Shown in pieces: positions 45,411 to 56,289 of a stretch of 64,000 bases of DNA. Both the position numbers and the translations under genes were made by a program. Position 1 is the first letter of the stretch. Each line of letters begins with the position of its first letter. Location: positions 86,221,543-86,285,542 of the forward strand of contig OY757904.1 in the NCBI GenBank assembly GCA_963585895.1, in the 5' to 3' direction. The notes below the pieces were generated by a model that saw nothing but the letters and a program-made list of their open reading frames with translations, was not told where the DNA came from and made no database searches. Origin of the DNA: Sepioteuthis lessoniana. Its lineage: Eukaryota > Mollusca > Cephalopoda > Myopsida > Loliginidae.

Positions 45411-45492
45411 CTGAAACGAGACCCGACAGAATGCGTGTAGAGACTGCGGTAGTCACCAACATAGTGGAGCTGGATCAGGTGATAGGCCACGG

Positions 45493-45900
45493 ATGTGCCC
45501 TGCATGGGACCAGGTGTGCAGAGTATGTGGCAAGCAAAACCATTTTGAGATGGTCTGCCAGTCGAAGAGCGCGGAGAAACGATGTGCTATGCGATGCATT
45601 GGTGATGAGGAAACCGCCATGGATGCACTCATTGCGCACATAGTATATGATCTAGCGACTGGAACCTATAAACCGGGTAATAGAGGCCTCGAAGAGCTCG
45701 AGGCCACAATAATCCCGTTCTCTCTATGCCCTGATCCAAGACAGATCAGGGACATCCCTATTGGCCACCCAACCAGACTCAAGATCTACCCCGATAGCGG
45801 TGCAACCATATGCCTTGGTGGACTTACACACTTGCGGCACATGGGATTCTCAGAAAGGAACTTGGTCCCCTCGAAAAAAAAGGGTACGCACCGTCGGAGG
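45493..45900 (+). pseudogene. Gypsy zinc knuckle and protease remnant
   Basis: CRVCGKQNHFEMVC (about 45517-45560) is a perfect CX2CX4HX4C nucleic-acid-binding knuckle. Later IYPDSGATICLGG (about 45785-45825) carries the DSGA variant of the aspartic-protease active site (usually DTGA or DSGA). Frame loss follows near an A-run at 45876-45883, a likely slippage site. Confidence 0.8.
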
Positions 45901-46049
45901 ATTTTCTTTTGTATGTCAAGGCTGGTTACCTGTCACGTTTGAAATTGGAAGTCGAACCACAAAGCAGGCTCTGTATATACACAACAAAATACAAGTAATA
46001 TATTTCAGCAAAGCAGCCTGTATTGATGTCCATACTTCCTCCGACCCAT

Positions 46050-46870
46050 GACATCGCCACCATCAGTAACATGTGATGCCATACATCCAGGTACCCAACC
46101 TCGCAAGACAGACAAACAGAAATTCGACTACCCAAGAACTCCTCCGTACCCGCCGACTAGTGAAAGCATACAAGATCTAAAAAAATGGCTATTGGACCAA
46201 TTTGTCACCACAGTGTTCAACAAAAGTAGGAAGTTCCCGGATATGTCCGGCCCTCCAGCCCATATTCACCTCAAAGATGGTGCAATCCCAAAAGCCAAAA
46301 ATAACCCTACCACTTCAGGGATGAAGTAAAGAAGACCCTCTGGGATAATGTCGAGAGATGCATCATCACTCCCGTACCGATTATTACTGCAAAGAAAAAT
46401 GGGAAAACAAGAACCGTGGATTACCAGCACCTAAATTCCCAATGAAAACGGGAGACACACCACACAAGCTCGCCATTCAAATTGACACTACAGGTACCGC
46501 CAAACACAAAAAAAGGTCCGAGATGCCGTTGACGGCATCTAGGACCCCTAGATAAGAAATCACAACCACTCACAACCTTCATCACAGATTGGAGTCGTTT
46601 CATATACCTCAGAATCCCCCAAGGATACTTAGCATCTGGCGACGCCTACACACGTAGGTATGACGAAATAATCAAAAACGTCCCACGCAAAATAAAAATT
46701 GTCGGCAACACCTTACTGTTCGACAAAAATATAGAGGATGCCTTTTATCACAGTCTTGACTACTTATTACTGTGTGAGAAAAACGGAATCGTCCTCAACA
46801 GAGAAAAATTCCAGTTCTGGTAAGACGTAGTTCAATTCGGGGGCCTCCAAATTACATCTTCAGGAGTGAC
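46050..46870 (+). pseudogene. Gypsy reverse transcriptase remnant
   Basis: Pieces: MSGPPAHIHLKDGAIPKAKN (about 46243-46305), then shifted text for the fingers and palm, the SPKDT-like region, KIVGNTLLFDKNIEDAFYHS (about 46695-46755) and YYLLLCEKNGIVLNREKFQFW. The V-D-D active-site step is V-G-N here (46701-46709), so both catalytic aspartates of motif C are lost; a TAA (46821-46823) follows soon after. It would not be functional even if the frame were open. Confidence 0.75.
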
Positions 46871-47560
46871 CCCTTATAACAACCAATTGAATGCTATATC
46901 TAGCTTCCCGACCCCCAAAAATATCACCGATGCAAGATCTTGGTTTGGGCTAGTCAACCAAGTTGCGTGGGCATACTCATTAAGCCCCATAATGCTGCCA
47001 TTTCGGGACCTCGTCAAGAAAAACACACACTTTGTTTGGAATGAGAGCCTGGAAAAAGCATTCCAGCAGTCCAGACAGATCATAATAAGCTTGGTTAAAA
47101 TGGGAGTTACCATCTCCGACATCAACAGGGTAACAGGCCTAGCTCCAGATTGGAGCAAGGAAGGCATGGGCTTCCTTTTATTGCAGAGGTACTGCACGTG
47201 CCCCACCGAAAAGCGCCAGTGTGTTGTTCCGATGGATGGCACATTGTATTTGCGGGTAGCAGATTCTGAACTGACGCAGAGCGCCAGTATGCGCCGATTG
47301 AAGGCGAAGCAGCTGCAATCGCCTGGGCACTTGAGAAGTGCCGAATATTCATGGGCTACCCACAAATGATTGTAGTAATCGATCATCAACCACTGACAGG
47401 AATATTTGGTGACAGAGACCTTAGTAAGGTACAGAACCTGCGTGTCTTTTGGCTAAAGAAGAAATGCCTCAGATATTCCTTCAACATCCAACATTACCCA
47501 GGCAAGCAGCACAAAGGTACCGATGCAGTCTCCCGCAACCCAGTAACCACAGTAGAAGCT
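46866..47560 (+). pseudogene. Gypsy RT connection and RNase H remnant
   Basis: NAISSFPTPKNITDARSWFG and PFRDLVKKNTHFVWNESLEK (46890-47060) are the tether after RT. LAPDWSKEGMGFLLLQRYCT (about 47140-47200) keeps the first RNase H Asp; then a shift; AAIAWALEKCRIFMGYPQMI (about 47310-47370) and VIDHQPLTGIFGDRDLSKVQ follow, ending KGTDAVSRNPV (about 47515-47545). The shift lies between 47205 and 47310. Confidence 0.8.
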
Positions 47561-47839
47561 CTGGTAAGCCTGTGCCCCACATACCCATCCTCTAAAGATA
47601 TCCACCTTTCGGACAAAATAGATGCTACAGTACAAGCAGCCACCATCCAAGCAACAACAAATGTGTGCAACAACAATGCCCACATTCGGGCGTCGGGCCG
47701 AAGTGACAATCTCTACACAAAACTCATACACGCCACCAGCCAGGGATTTCCTCATAAACGTTCTCTCACAGAACCCGATATCCACGACTTCTGGGAGGTA
47801 CGACACCGATTCAGCACTGACAGAGGCCTAGTGTTAATG

Positions 47840-48709
47840 AACAGAAGTATCGTCATACCGAAATCCCTCAGAACAAAAATACTACATTGCCTGCACGCAG
47901 CCCACCAGGCGTGGACGGCATGAAACCTCGCGCCAACGATACAGTCTATGGGCCTGGTATGAATGCATCCATTCACAAGAGCGAATTGCTTAACTTGCGC
48001 AACTATTGCCACAAGCAAGCCACGGAAACCTATCATCATGACTCCAGTCCCGGAATGGCCATTCCAACAAATAGTGATGGACATATTCCACGTCGGTCAT
48101 GTTGCGTACCTGGCCTGTGCAGATAGACTAACTGTTTGGCTCATCTTGTACCACCTAAAACCAGGTCATGCCACCACATCCAAGTTGATGTCCATCTTTC
48201 GTCACCTGTTCCAAACATACGGCATTCCAGACGAACTCCGTACCGACGGTGGGCCACCTTTCACCTCCAGCATATTCCAGGAATTCCTTCAAACATGGTG
48301 TGTGAGGCATAGACTATCCTCAGTCGCATACCCCCAATCCAATGGCCGGGCAGAACTCATGGTGAAAACCGCGAAGAGGATAGTGAATGGAAACACAGAC
48401 TCCCAAAGTTCCTTGGACAACGACAAGGTTGCCCGGGCCATTTTACAATACCGAAACACCCCAATCCAAGGTATTGGCCTATCACCGGCGCAACTTCTAC
48501 ATCACCGCCGACTCCGTGATTCCATCCCTTCACAGATAACCCTCAACAAGCCACACCCCGAATGGGTAGCTGCTGCTCAACGCTGCGATGAACTCCTCCA
48601 CCACCGAAACAGCAAAATAGTAGAAAGGCACAATAGACACACCCACAACCTCTCCCCCTTACAAACCAGCGACACAGTTGCCACACAAAGTCCACTAAAC
48701 CACCAATGA
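47840..48709 (+). pseudogene. Gypsy integrase remnant
   Basis: The His/Cys zinc-binding part is spread over two frames (LHCLHAAHQ at about 47885; CLTCATIA at 47987-48010). The catalytic core is open from 47963 for 248 codons. Counting from that Met, Asp40 (VMDIFHV), Asp95 (RTDGGPPF) and Glu131 (QSNGRAELMVK) give the DD35E triad, all present. The C-terminal part continues ILQYRNTPIQGIGLSPAQLL. It is the best-preserved domain of the element. Confidence 0.88.
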
Positions 48710-49114
48710 AACACTACAGGAAAAGTCATCACTGCTCTACCAAACCACCAATACCGAATAAGAGTTGATGGATCGGGAAGAATCACACTTAGGAACCGTC
48801 GTTTCCTGAGAAAATGTAAATTCAAGAACGCACCAAAACCAATGCCAAGTGCAACACCTGCAGCCATAACCCTTACAGTTAATACTCCACTTCTACATCC
48901 TGATCCACTAACATCCTCCAGTAATGACACCTTTAAACAAACCACACATACACTTACACACCCTCGGTCGTCCAAAATCTCTAGAGCTCTATCTAGACTA
49001 CTACCACATAACAGACCAGGCCTCAAAGAAATACACAGCCCTCATACAACCCGACCTACACGCTGGGGGCGGGGAGATAAAGAAGCTACTGCCCTAACGC
49101 ACAGGAGAAAGTAA
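48710..49114 (+). pseudogene. Gypsy pol C-terminus
   Basis: After a stop at 48707-48709, another frame gives GSGRITLRNRRFLRKCKF (about 48770-48825), then a proline/threonine-rich tail and RALSRLLPHNRPGLKEIHSP (about 48985-49045). This is the usual end of pol in this group: an SH3-like GSGRxTLRNRRFLR patch and a RPGL tail. Confidence 0.7.
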
Positions 49115-49309
49115 ACAATACTTACCGGCTCGGCGTCCCGGCTGACGCCGGCTTACAAACAAATGCCAATGAGTGGGCCAGCATATATGCACGCTAGCAT
49201 AGTCACTCCTCGGCTCACAGCCAATCAACACACTGGGAATGGACGAGACCACCTGCGCATGGTGGAACGCCCCGATGCACATATAATCTTCCCTTCCTGA
49301 TGCTCAAGT

Positions 49310-51110
49310 GACTATTGCTAAAAGATGCTATGTCAAATAAAGAAAGATGCTACATTCCCATGCCTGAAACATGAAAGCTGCCACAGTCCCATGTCCAAAC
49401 CATGGAAGATGCTATATTTCATTGTCCAAACCCTAAAAAACGCAACATTCCCATGACTAAAAGTGGAAAGATGCTACAGTTCGCAAAACTGAATGATGCT
49501 ACATTCTCATGTTCAAACCAAGAAAGATGCCACATTCCAATGTTCAAATCCTGAAAGATTCTATATTCCCATGTCCGAGCCATGAAAGATGTTACATTCT
49601 TATGTTCTAACCCTGGTCGATGTTGCAATCCCATGTCTAAACGCTGAAATAAGCTACATTTTCATGTCCAAATGCTAAAAAATGATTCATTTCCATGTCC
49701 AAGCATTGAAGGATGGTACATTCCCATGTCAAAACGCTGAAAAATGCTACATATCCATGTCAAATTAAGAAAGATGCAACATTTCCAAGTTCGAAACCTG
49801 AAAGCTGCCAAATTCCTATGTCCAAATCATGAAAGATGTTACATTCATCTATCTAAAAGCTGAAAGACGCTACATATCCATGTCCAACACGGAAAGAGTC
49901 TTCAAATCCATTTCCAACCATGAAAGTTGCTATATTCCCATGTTCAACTCTAAATGATTCTAAATTCTCATGTCCAAACCCTTAAAGGTGCTACATTCCC
50001 GTATCCAAATCATTAAAGGTGCTACATTCCGATGTTTAAACCCTGAAAAACGCTACATTCCCATGTCCAAACTCTGAAAAAGCTATGTCCAAACACTTAA
50101 AGGTTCTATATTCCCATATTCGAACCCTGAAAGATGTTACATTCTTTTGTTCAACCCTGAACGATGCTATATTATCATGTCCAAACTCTAAAAGATGACA
50201 CATTACCATATCAAAAACCTGAAAGGGGCAACATTTCTACTTTCGAAACCTGAAAGATGTTACATTACCATTACCAAAAGCTAAAAGATGCTACATTCCC
50301 ATGTCCAAACCTGAAAGTTTTTACATTCCCGTGTCTACACCCCGAAAGATGCTACATTCTCATATCTAAACCCTGAATTATTCGACATTTTTATGTCCAA
50401 AACCTGAAAGATGCTAGATTCAATTTTCGAAACCAGAAAGATGTTATATTCCCCGCCCCAAACCCTGAAATAAGCAAAATTCCGATGTCCGAATCCTGAA
50501 AGATGTCACATTCCCATGTCCAAATACAGTAAGATGCTATATTCCAATGTAAAAAACGAAAAAAGTGCTACATTGCGGTGTCCAAGCCCTCAAAGATTCT
50601 GCAATCCTATATCAGAACGCTAAAAGATTCGACATTTCCATGTTCAAACCAGAGAGATGCTTTATTACCATAACCAAAACTGAAAAGATTGTACATTCTC
50701 ATTTTTGAAACCTAAAGTTGCAACATTCCCATGTCTACATCCTGAAAGATGATATATTCTATTGTCCAACCCAGAAAGATACTATATTCCCATGTCCAAA
50801 CCTGAAAAATGTTACATTCCTATTTCCAAACCCTGAAAAATGCTAGCTTCACATTTCCAAACCTGAAAGGTGTTACATTCCCAGGTTCAAGATTCTACAT
50901 TTACATATCAAAAACGAGAAAGTGCTACAATGTCATGTCCAACCCCTGGCCGATGTAGATTCTCATGTCCAAACCTTCAAAGATACTACATTACCGAGTT
51001 CGAACGCTAAAAGATACTACATTTCCATGTTCAAACTCTGAAAGATGCTACATTCCTATGTCGAAAATTTAAAAGATGTTACAGTCCCGTGTCGAAATCG
51101 TGAAAGATCC
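49310..51110. repeat. ~30-bp minisatellite, block 1 (about 60 diverged units)
   Basis: Tandem units with the consensus pieces CTGAAAGATGCTACATTCCC and ATGTCCAAACC, total period about 30-31 bp. Units differ at many sites and a few are partial, so the array is old. The right edge joins a unique segment. The array begins directly after the Gypsy-type element. Confidence 0.93.
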
Positions 51111-51609
51111 TACTGTGACGGTACAGCCATTCTCTCCAAACATGGAGTAATTCTGCTTCCTATCTGATCGTTCCGCTGGTCGGATATATCTTCGGATGAC
51201 ACGATCCATTCGTTACCTGCCCATGTTGTGTTTTTTTTTTTAGATCCAGACAACAAATCAATTGCTAGTCAGAGTCGTCGGTCAGCGAGTTAACGAACGA
51301 GACCGCACAATTAAGAAAGTAAAAAAAAAAATAAAAATAAAAGTCAACCTCAAAAATAGAGAACAAAACCAGCTTGTATTATTTTGTACGAAAAATGTCT
51401 TTAAAAATGACACATATATTCACCATGTGGTAAGTTTTTATCAGGGACCTATTTTGTCAATTTTAGTTTTTAGCTTTTCTATTCTCGCTGTCGATAGTCT
51501 GGCGCAAGGCACATCTTGAATGGTGGCTACATTTGCTTGGTACAACTTAACAAGGTTACTTCAAGAAGTCGCATTATTTCAGACTTCACTTCGTTTTCAC
51601 TTTCAACTG
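51111..51609 (+). other. Non-repetitive segment splitting the minisatellite; possible LTR fragment
   Basis: Begins TGTGACGGTACAGCC (51115), a start that resembles LTRs of mollusc Gypsy-type elements. It has a T-run at 51230-51241 and an A-rich stretch at 51320-51350. Towards its right, TGGTGGCTACATTTG (about 51519) could be a primer-binding site. If so, an LTR with a short leader inserted into the array. The evidence is thin. Confidence 0.35.
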
Positions 51610-52262
51610 CCCAAAACCTGAAATATGCTACGTTCCCATATCCACACCCTAAAAGATATAACATTCCAATGTCCGAAACTTCAAATATGCTACTTTACCA
51701 AGACCAAACTCTGAAACAAAAGATTCTACAATGAAAGATTCAACATTCTCATGTCCAAGCCCTGAAAGATGCAATATTCCCATGTCCAATCTTGAAAGAA
51801 GCTACATTCTCATGTTTAACACCTAAAAGTTGCTATATTCCCATGTTCAAACCATGAAATATGTTACATTCCTGTGTTGAAACGTTGAAAGATGCCACAT
51901 TCACATGTCAAAATCCTGAAAGATTACACTTTCCCACGTCCAACCCTGAAAGTTGCTGCACTCCTTGGTACAAACTATGAAAGTTGCCACATTACTATGT
52001 CAGAACCCTTAAAGATGCTATATTCCTTTCTCCAAACGCTGAAAGTTGGTTTCATCCCCATGTCCAATCGATGAATGATGCTATACTTATATGTTCAAAA
52101 CCTGAAAGATGTGACATTCCTATGTCCAAAACCTGAAAGAATTTACATTTCCATATCCAAATCCTGAAATATGCTGCAATCCCTTCTCCAAACTCCAAAA
52201 ACTGCTATGAAAGATGCTACATTTCTATTTTCGAAACCTAAATGTTGTTACATTCCCATGTC
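51610..52262. repeat. ~30-bp minisatellite, block 2 (about 20 units)
   Basis: The same consensus as block 1 (CTGAAAGATGC, ATTCCCATGTCC). The two blocks are one array parted by the segment 51111-51609. Confidence 0.9.
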
Positions 52263-55010
52263 TGTTCTCTTTACAGCCCTTTCGGGCTCGTACAGACATG
52301 GCGATTCTTTCTTATATTTCCCGGTCGGGTTATGAGAATTTAGAAACATCCCGAGTTCATGTATAGGGAGTTAAAATTTGTATGATTTTGGATAAGCGTG
52401 GAATTTATTTAAAATATATTGTGTTTATAACATAAACTTGAAAAAGCCCACGGAACGTATCAGCCAAAATATTATATTCCCTCTATATTCTAATGCCCCG
52501 ATTTTTGAATATTTTTATTTGTTGTATATAACTTGACAGTAAGTCTTGGTAGTTTTCAATAACTGTCATTGGTTAATCTCGGCAACTGATTCCTAGGAAC
52601 TATCTAAGAATTATTTTGACGTTGTTTATTTGTGTCATATCTCAACGGTCGGTTTAAGGTAGGAACCTCGCAGGAAGCAAACCTCAAATGGGGCTGTACC
52701 AGAAATATCCCAATTCTGTCGGCATTCTCCTTGAGGGACATCTCAGATGCCAGGCAACGAACCTAGACGTTTTAAGACTGGAAGTGAACTACTTTGAATC
52801 ACCTGGCACGAATGCAAGGAATTATCACAGCATTCCCATATCTCTACGTTTCTCTTATATATTTTCCTAGTCACCACCTCTGCAGAATTTTACTGGAAGG
52901 CTGTACAGCAAATATAACTCATTGTAACGAGATTTATCTACGAGCAATATTGTCGACCTTAGGCCACATGGAAAAAAAATTCAATCCAGTTTGCAACTTA
53001 ATCATTATAATGTAGCGTCTTCAGTCGTCGTCACCACGAACATTATAACTTCCCAAAGGAGATAATTATTAAATGCTAATTACTCATACTTCCTTGCGAT
53101 TGATTATAAAATGATTCTATAAATGTGATTGAGTTTATTAGCTGCAAAAGACCGTTTTTAGTTAATTACAATTAAGATTAGAATTACTGTCTGAATAACT
53201 GATAGAACTATATTGTAATTAGTTAAATACTTATCCAGAAAAGATTATATGATCTTTTAATTTGATCCTTTTACGCGCCTATTATTCCTGTGGTGACGTT
53301 CTGGATTTATCAAAGTTGTATCAAATTGAAGCAGGCTGAAAAAGGATATCTTTAAGCAATACGCTTCGTATTGTTCATCGTTTACAAGGTCGATTTTTTT
53401 AAGACTTGAGAAATTCACTGATTTTCAAAACTCGTTTTTTATGTATTAAGTGTTACGCGCATGCTCACTCTCATTGTTGTGTGTTTGTGGTTGTGCGTGT
53501 CTGCGTCTATGTGCTCGACGTTTATTCAGAAAACTAAAATCCTTAAACCAATTTTTTTTATTAATATCATCTGCTTAAGGAATAAAAAATGTCGATGGTT
53601 ACACTGAAGAAACGTTATGTGTAAGAGTGCATTTAGGTGGGTAACTTTGTGCATAAATCCAGAACCATCCACTGGACATCGTCCTCTTGATCCAGTGGCA
53701 AAATGAGAGGATCATTTCCAACGGATGACCAGACCAAGCGACAATATAAGAGATGCTTTTCTCGCATTTCACAGTGCATATATACAAGATGGCCGCAGAT
53801 CCAATAAGAGAGTTCAGCCGCCTTTTGACATATCTCATTTTCCACTCTGTCAGATGTCTAACTACCTTCCTCATCAGGTAAGCCTGTTAGAGGGATCCTG
53901 TCTGGTCATCACGTACTGGACCATGTACCAGGTAGCACTTGATAGGTAATTGATAGTGCATGAATAATTGGTTCAAATTTGATCGGGTATTTGTCATTTG
54001 ACGCTTTAACACATTCAGTTTCAGATTCCTAATCAATAAGATTTACACAGCATAATTATGAAGAAATATATTCAAATGTTTACTTTCGCTGTTGCATTTT
54101 TCAATTCTTGGTAGCTCCTAATCCTAGTGCAGTATTTAAAAAAATCAAAACAAAAAACAAACTGTGTTTCACAAAGTTTACTTTAAAACCTCATATAGAA
54201 CGCCTCATGTGAGTCGCAAGACATAGTGTGTATAGGTCGAGAGTTAGATTCTCAGTGGGTATTCCATACTTCTGTACTTGAGCTAAACTAAGCTAAGCTT
54301 AGTTAATAATTAATCAAAAACTTTGTATCATTTACCACAACGAGTTTCCTTGGCAATAATTTGAATAAAAAGTATGGTAAAAATAGTCGAATTTCGAGCC
54401 AAAATAATGAGACTTGTCTCAGCATAATTCATTTTCGGGTGGAAAAGAAAGACCAGCAAACAGAATGTAGTATGAAATTCGGCTATATTTTTACTTGAGA
54501 TGGTGCTAGGAATTCAAATCTAGTCACACACTTTAGTTTGTATTTGAATGAAGACCTCAAAATGATAAAGACTAGTAACACTTAATGAACGTTACGATAA
54601 AGAATACGTAGGGCACCCAAGAAGAAAAAAAACTTTTAAAACATTGAGACAGCTAAGCATGCTTGTAATATAACCTTATGCATTATCATTCTACTTTTGT
54701 ACGCCCCTAAACTGTTTTTCTTTGGCTTCTTCGACGTTATGTTAAGTTTACATCGGTACTGGTCATATTTAAAAGGAAACAAAGGAGTTTCCACAAAGAA
54801 AAAAATAAAGAAAGTGACCAGACCGTCGTAGCAGAAAGAAGGAAACGAAAACGGCTGTCTTAAATTTATACGATACTTTTTTTTATACTAAATTACAACT
54901 GGGGTCGAACTTCATCGTTAAAACTTTCGAGGAAGATTTGCAGCACCTGAATTCCTCCGACTAGCTTTGTTTTCTTTGGGTTTAAGTGATAGTAGACCGA
55001 TAAAAAAATG
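52263..55010. other. No recognisable gene
   Basis: 52263-52330 has a short GC hairpin (AGCCCTTTCGGGCT, about 52276-52289). 52620-52980 and 53590-53950 are less AT-rich, with short open frames (60-91 codons) on both strands and no motif. CATCAGGTAAGCC at 53872-53884 resembles a splice donor, but no exon is demonstrable. Confidence 0.35.
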
Positions 55011-55011
55011 G

Positions 55012-55235
55012 CCGACCGGAACGAGAGTTTGGTTTGGTTTCTTTGTTTAATGGCATATCAGCCTTCGTGGGTTATTTAAGACCAAAGCCATCCTTCTAGA
55101 AGAACAGCAGTGGTGCTTTTTAACCCATAGCTGGGAGGATAAGGGAGTTTATATACCTTTCCCAAGGGCAATTGTCTGAAAGTGAACGTAATAGTGCGAC
55201 TGGAGTTCGAACTCGCTTACTATTTCGACAATTTA
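55012..55235 (-). mobile_element. tRNA-derived SINE with second tail type (family A2)
   Basis: On the minus strand: CGAGTTCGAACTCC (B box, about 55218-55205), CCCTTGGGAAAGGTATATAA and TCCCAGCTATGGGTTAAAAA (the same central domain as family A), then a different tail, CTTAAATAACCCACGAAGGC ... CATTAAACAAAG. So two SINE subfamilies here share a centre but differ in tail. Tail fragments occur at 8222, 11761 and 13899. Confidence 0.75.
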
Positions 55236-55239
55236 CACC

Positions 55240-55860
55240 TCGAGGACACGCTCAACGGAACGACAGACTTCGCTCAGTTCTCTGACTGACAGATAACTTC
55301 TCAGCTTTGCCTTCTTAACCAAACCCAATCGAGGTGTGACAAGGGAAACAAGGAGGAATTTCCAGTGAGGTGAGGAGAACTTTAAAATACCTCCAGAAAA
55401 TATGGAAGGGCAGCAAGACACTCCACAACTTTCGACACATCGGAGAAAAAAGAAGGGATGTAGAGTACCCATATAATATTTCAAATACTTCTAAGTTCCT
55501 TACAGTCGTAAGGACTTGTTCTGTGATCGAAGAGGTTAGGAGCATGATAATGGAGACCAACATGTAGCCGCTGGTGTATCTTCGCTTAGAAGAAAAATAC
55601 CTCAAATATTGTTAAGAATGGACCCAGTCCACATTTACATCGCCATACATGAGGCTATGTAAGAAGAAGAAATTTTTAGACAGTTTTAGACAGTTGGGTC
55701 AAGGATTCAGATCGTTGGAGTCCTATCCTGGCGATGTTTAGTTTAGGACCGCAACACCTGTAAACAGCGATAATGGATTTGAAATTAGCGAGGCCTGAGG
55801 CCAGAGGCAGAAAGGTATAAACTCGTTTGCGGCCTCAAGGGTCTCGGTGTGGATATATGT
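55240..55860. other. No recognisable feature
   Basis: Two minus frames of 83 and 96 codons (55233-55605) show no motif. The rest is unremarkable. Confidence 0.4.
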
Positions 55861-55864
55861 ATTA

Positions 55865-56110
55865 AGCCAACCTCTCTGTATGAGCAAGGTCCATTTTTAT
55901 ACGGAGTTTTACAGGTTTGAATTCAGACTTTTCCTTCTAGACTTGTTGTCATACCAAGGTTAAAGAGCCCAGTCAGCCATTCTATTCATTCATAGCTGGA
56001 GGGAAAATAGCTGGATTCAAACTTTTAACAAAGGTACCAGCGCCATGTAAACTGCAAATAGACTCTTCCAGGAATTGAACGCGGATCACCTTGTTTATTT
56101 CCTCCGACGA
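55865..56110 (-). mobile_element. SINE family A, minus orientation, diverged
   Basis: The reverse complement reads GCGTTCAATTCCTGGAAGAG (B box region), CTTTGTTAAAAGTTTGAATC, CCCTCCAGCTATGAATGAAT, GGGCTCTTTAACCTTGGTAT, AGAAGGAAAAGTCTGAATTC and a tail ending ATACAGAGAGGTTGG. The order is that of the 3526-3820 SINE. Confidence 0.7.
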
Positions 56111-56199
56111 GCGCCTTGCCGTCTCCAAAAGTCACACTTTATTTCTAGAGATCATGAGAGTATTCTTTCTCGGGGTGTGTCTTGGTTGCTAAGTACAAT

Positions 56200-56285
56200 C
56201 TTGATTGCGTTAAACCTGTTAAACTCCGCTTAGAAATTGACCTTGTGTCATATCCTGCCCGAGCGGAGGGGCTGGTGAATATAGA
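56200..56285 (+). mobile_element. SINE family A tail fragment
   Basis: TAAACCTGTTAAACTCCGCT, AATTGACCTTGTGTCATATC and GAGCGGAGGGGCTGGT: the last 80 bases of family A only. The Tc1-like element begins 4 bp downstream. Confidence 0.75.
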
Positions 56286-56289
56286 TATA

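Larger units (their letters stand above)
44852..49114 (+). mobile_element. Ty3/Gypsy-type LTR retrotransposon, internal region, inactive
   Basis: The order gag - zinc knuckle - protease - RT - RNase H - integrase, all on the plus strand, is that of Ty3/Gypsy elements (integrase last). Sequence is much less AT-rich than the flanks. Each domain is broken by stops or shifts, and the RT catalytic site is altered. No 5' LTR precedes it. After the last coding block (49114) a purine-rich GGGGCGGGGAGATAAA (49067-49082), a polypurine-tract candidate, is followed by about 200 bp that could be a 3' LTR remnant, but no matching copy exists to prove it. Confidence 0.88.

Noticed and set aside
49310-52262. 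Possible CRISPR-like array because of regular ~30-bp periodicity
   Set aside because: There are no unique spacers of fixed length between identical repeats; the units are contiguous and diverged. It is a minisatellite in a eukaryotic context.
53633-53949. Possible coding exon with donor CATCAG/GTAAGCC
   Set aside because: No acceptor, no domain, and both strands are open to similar length.
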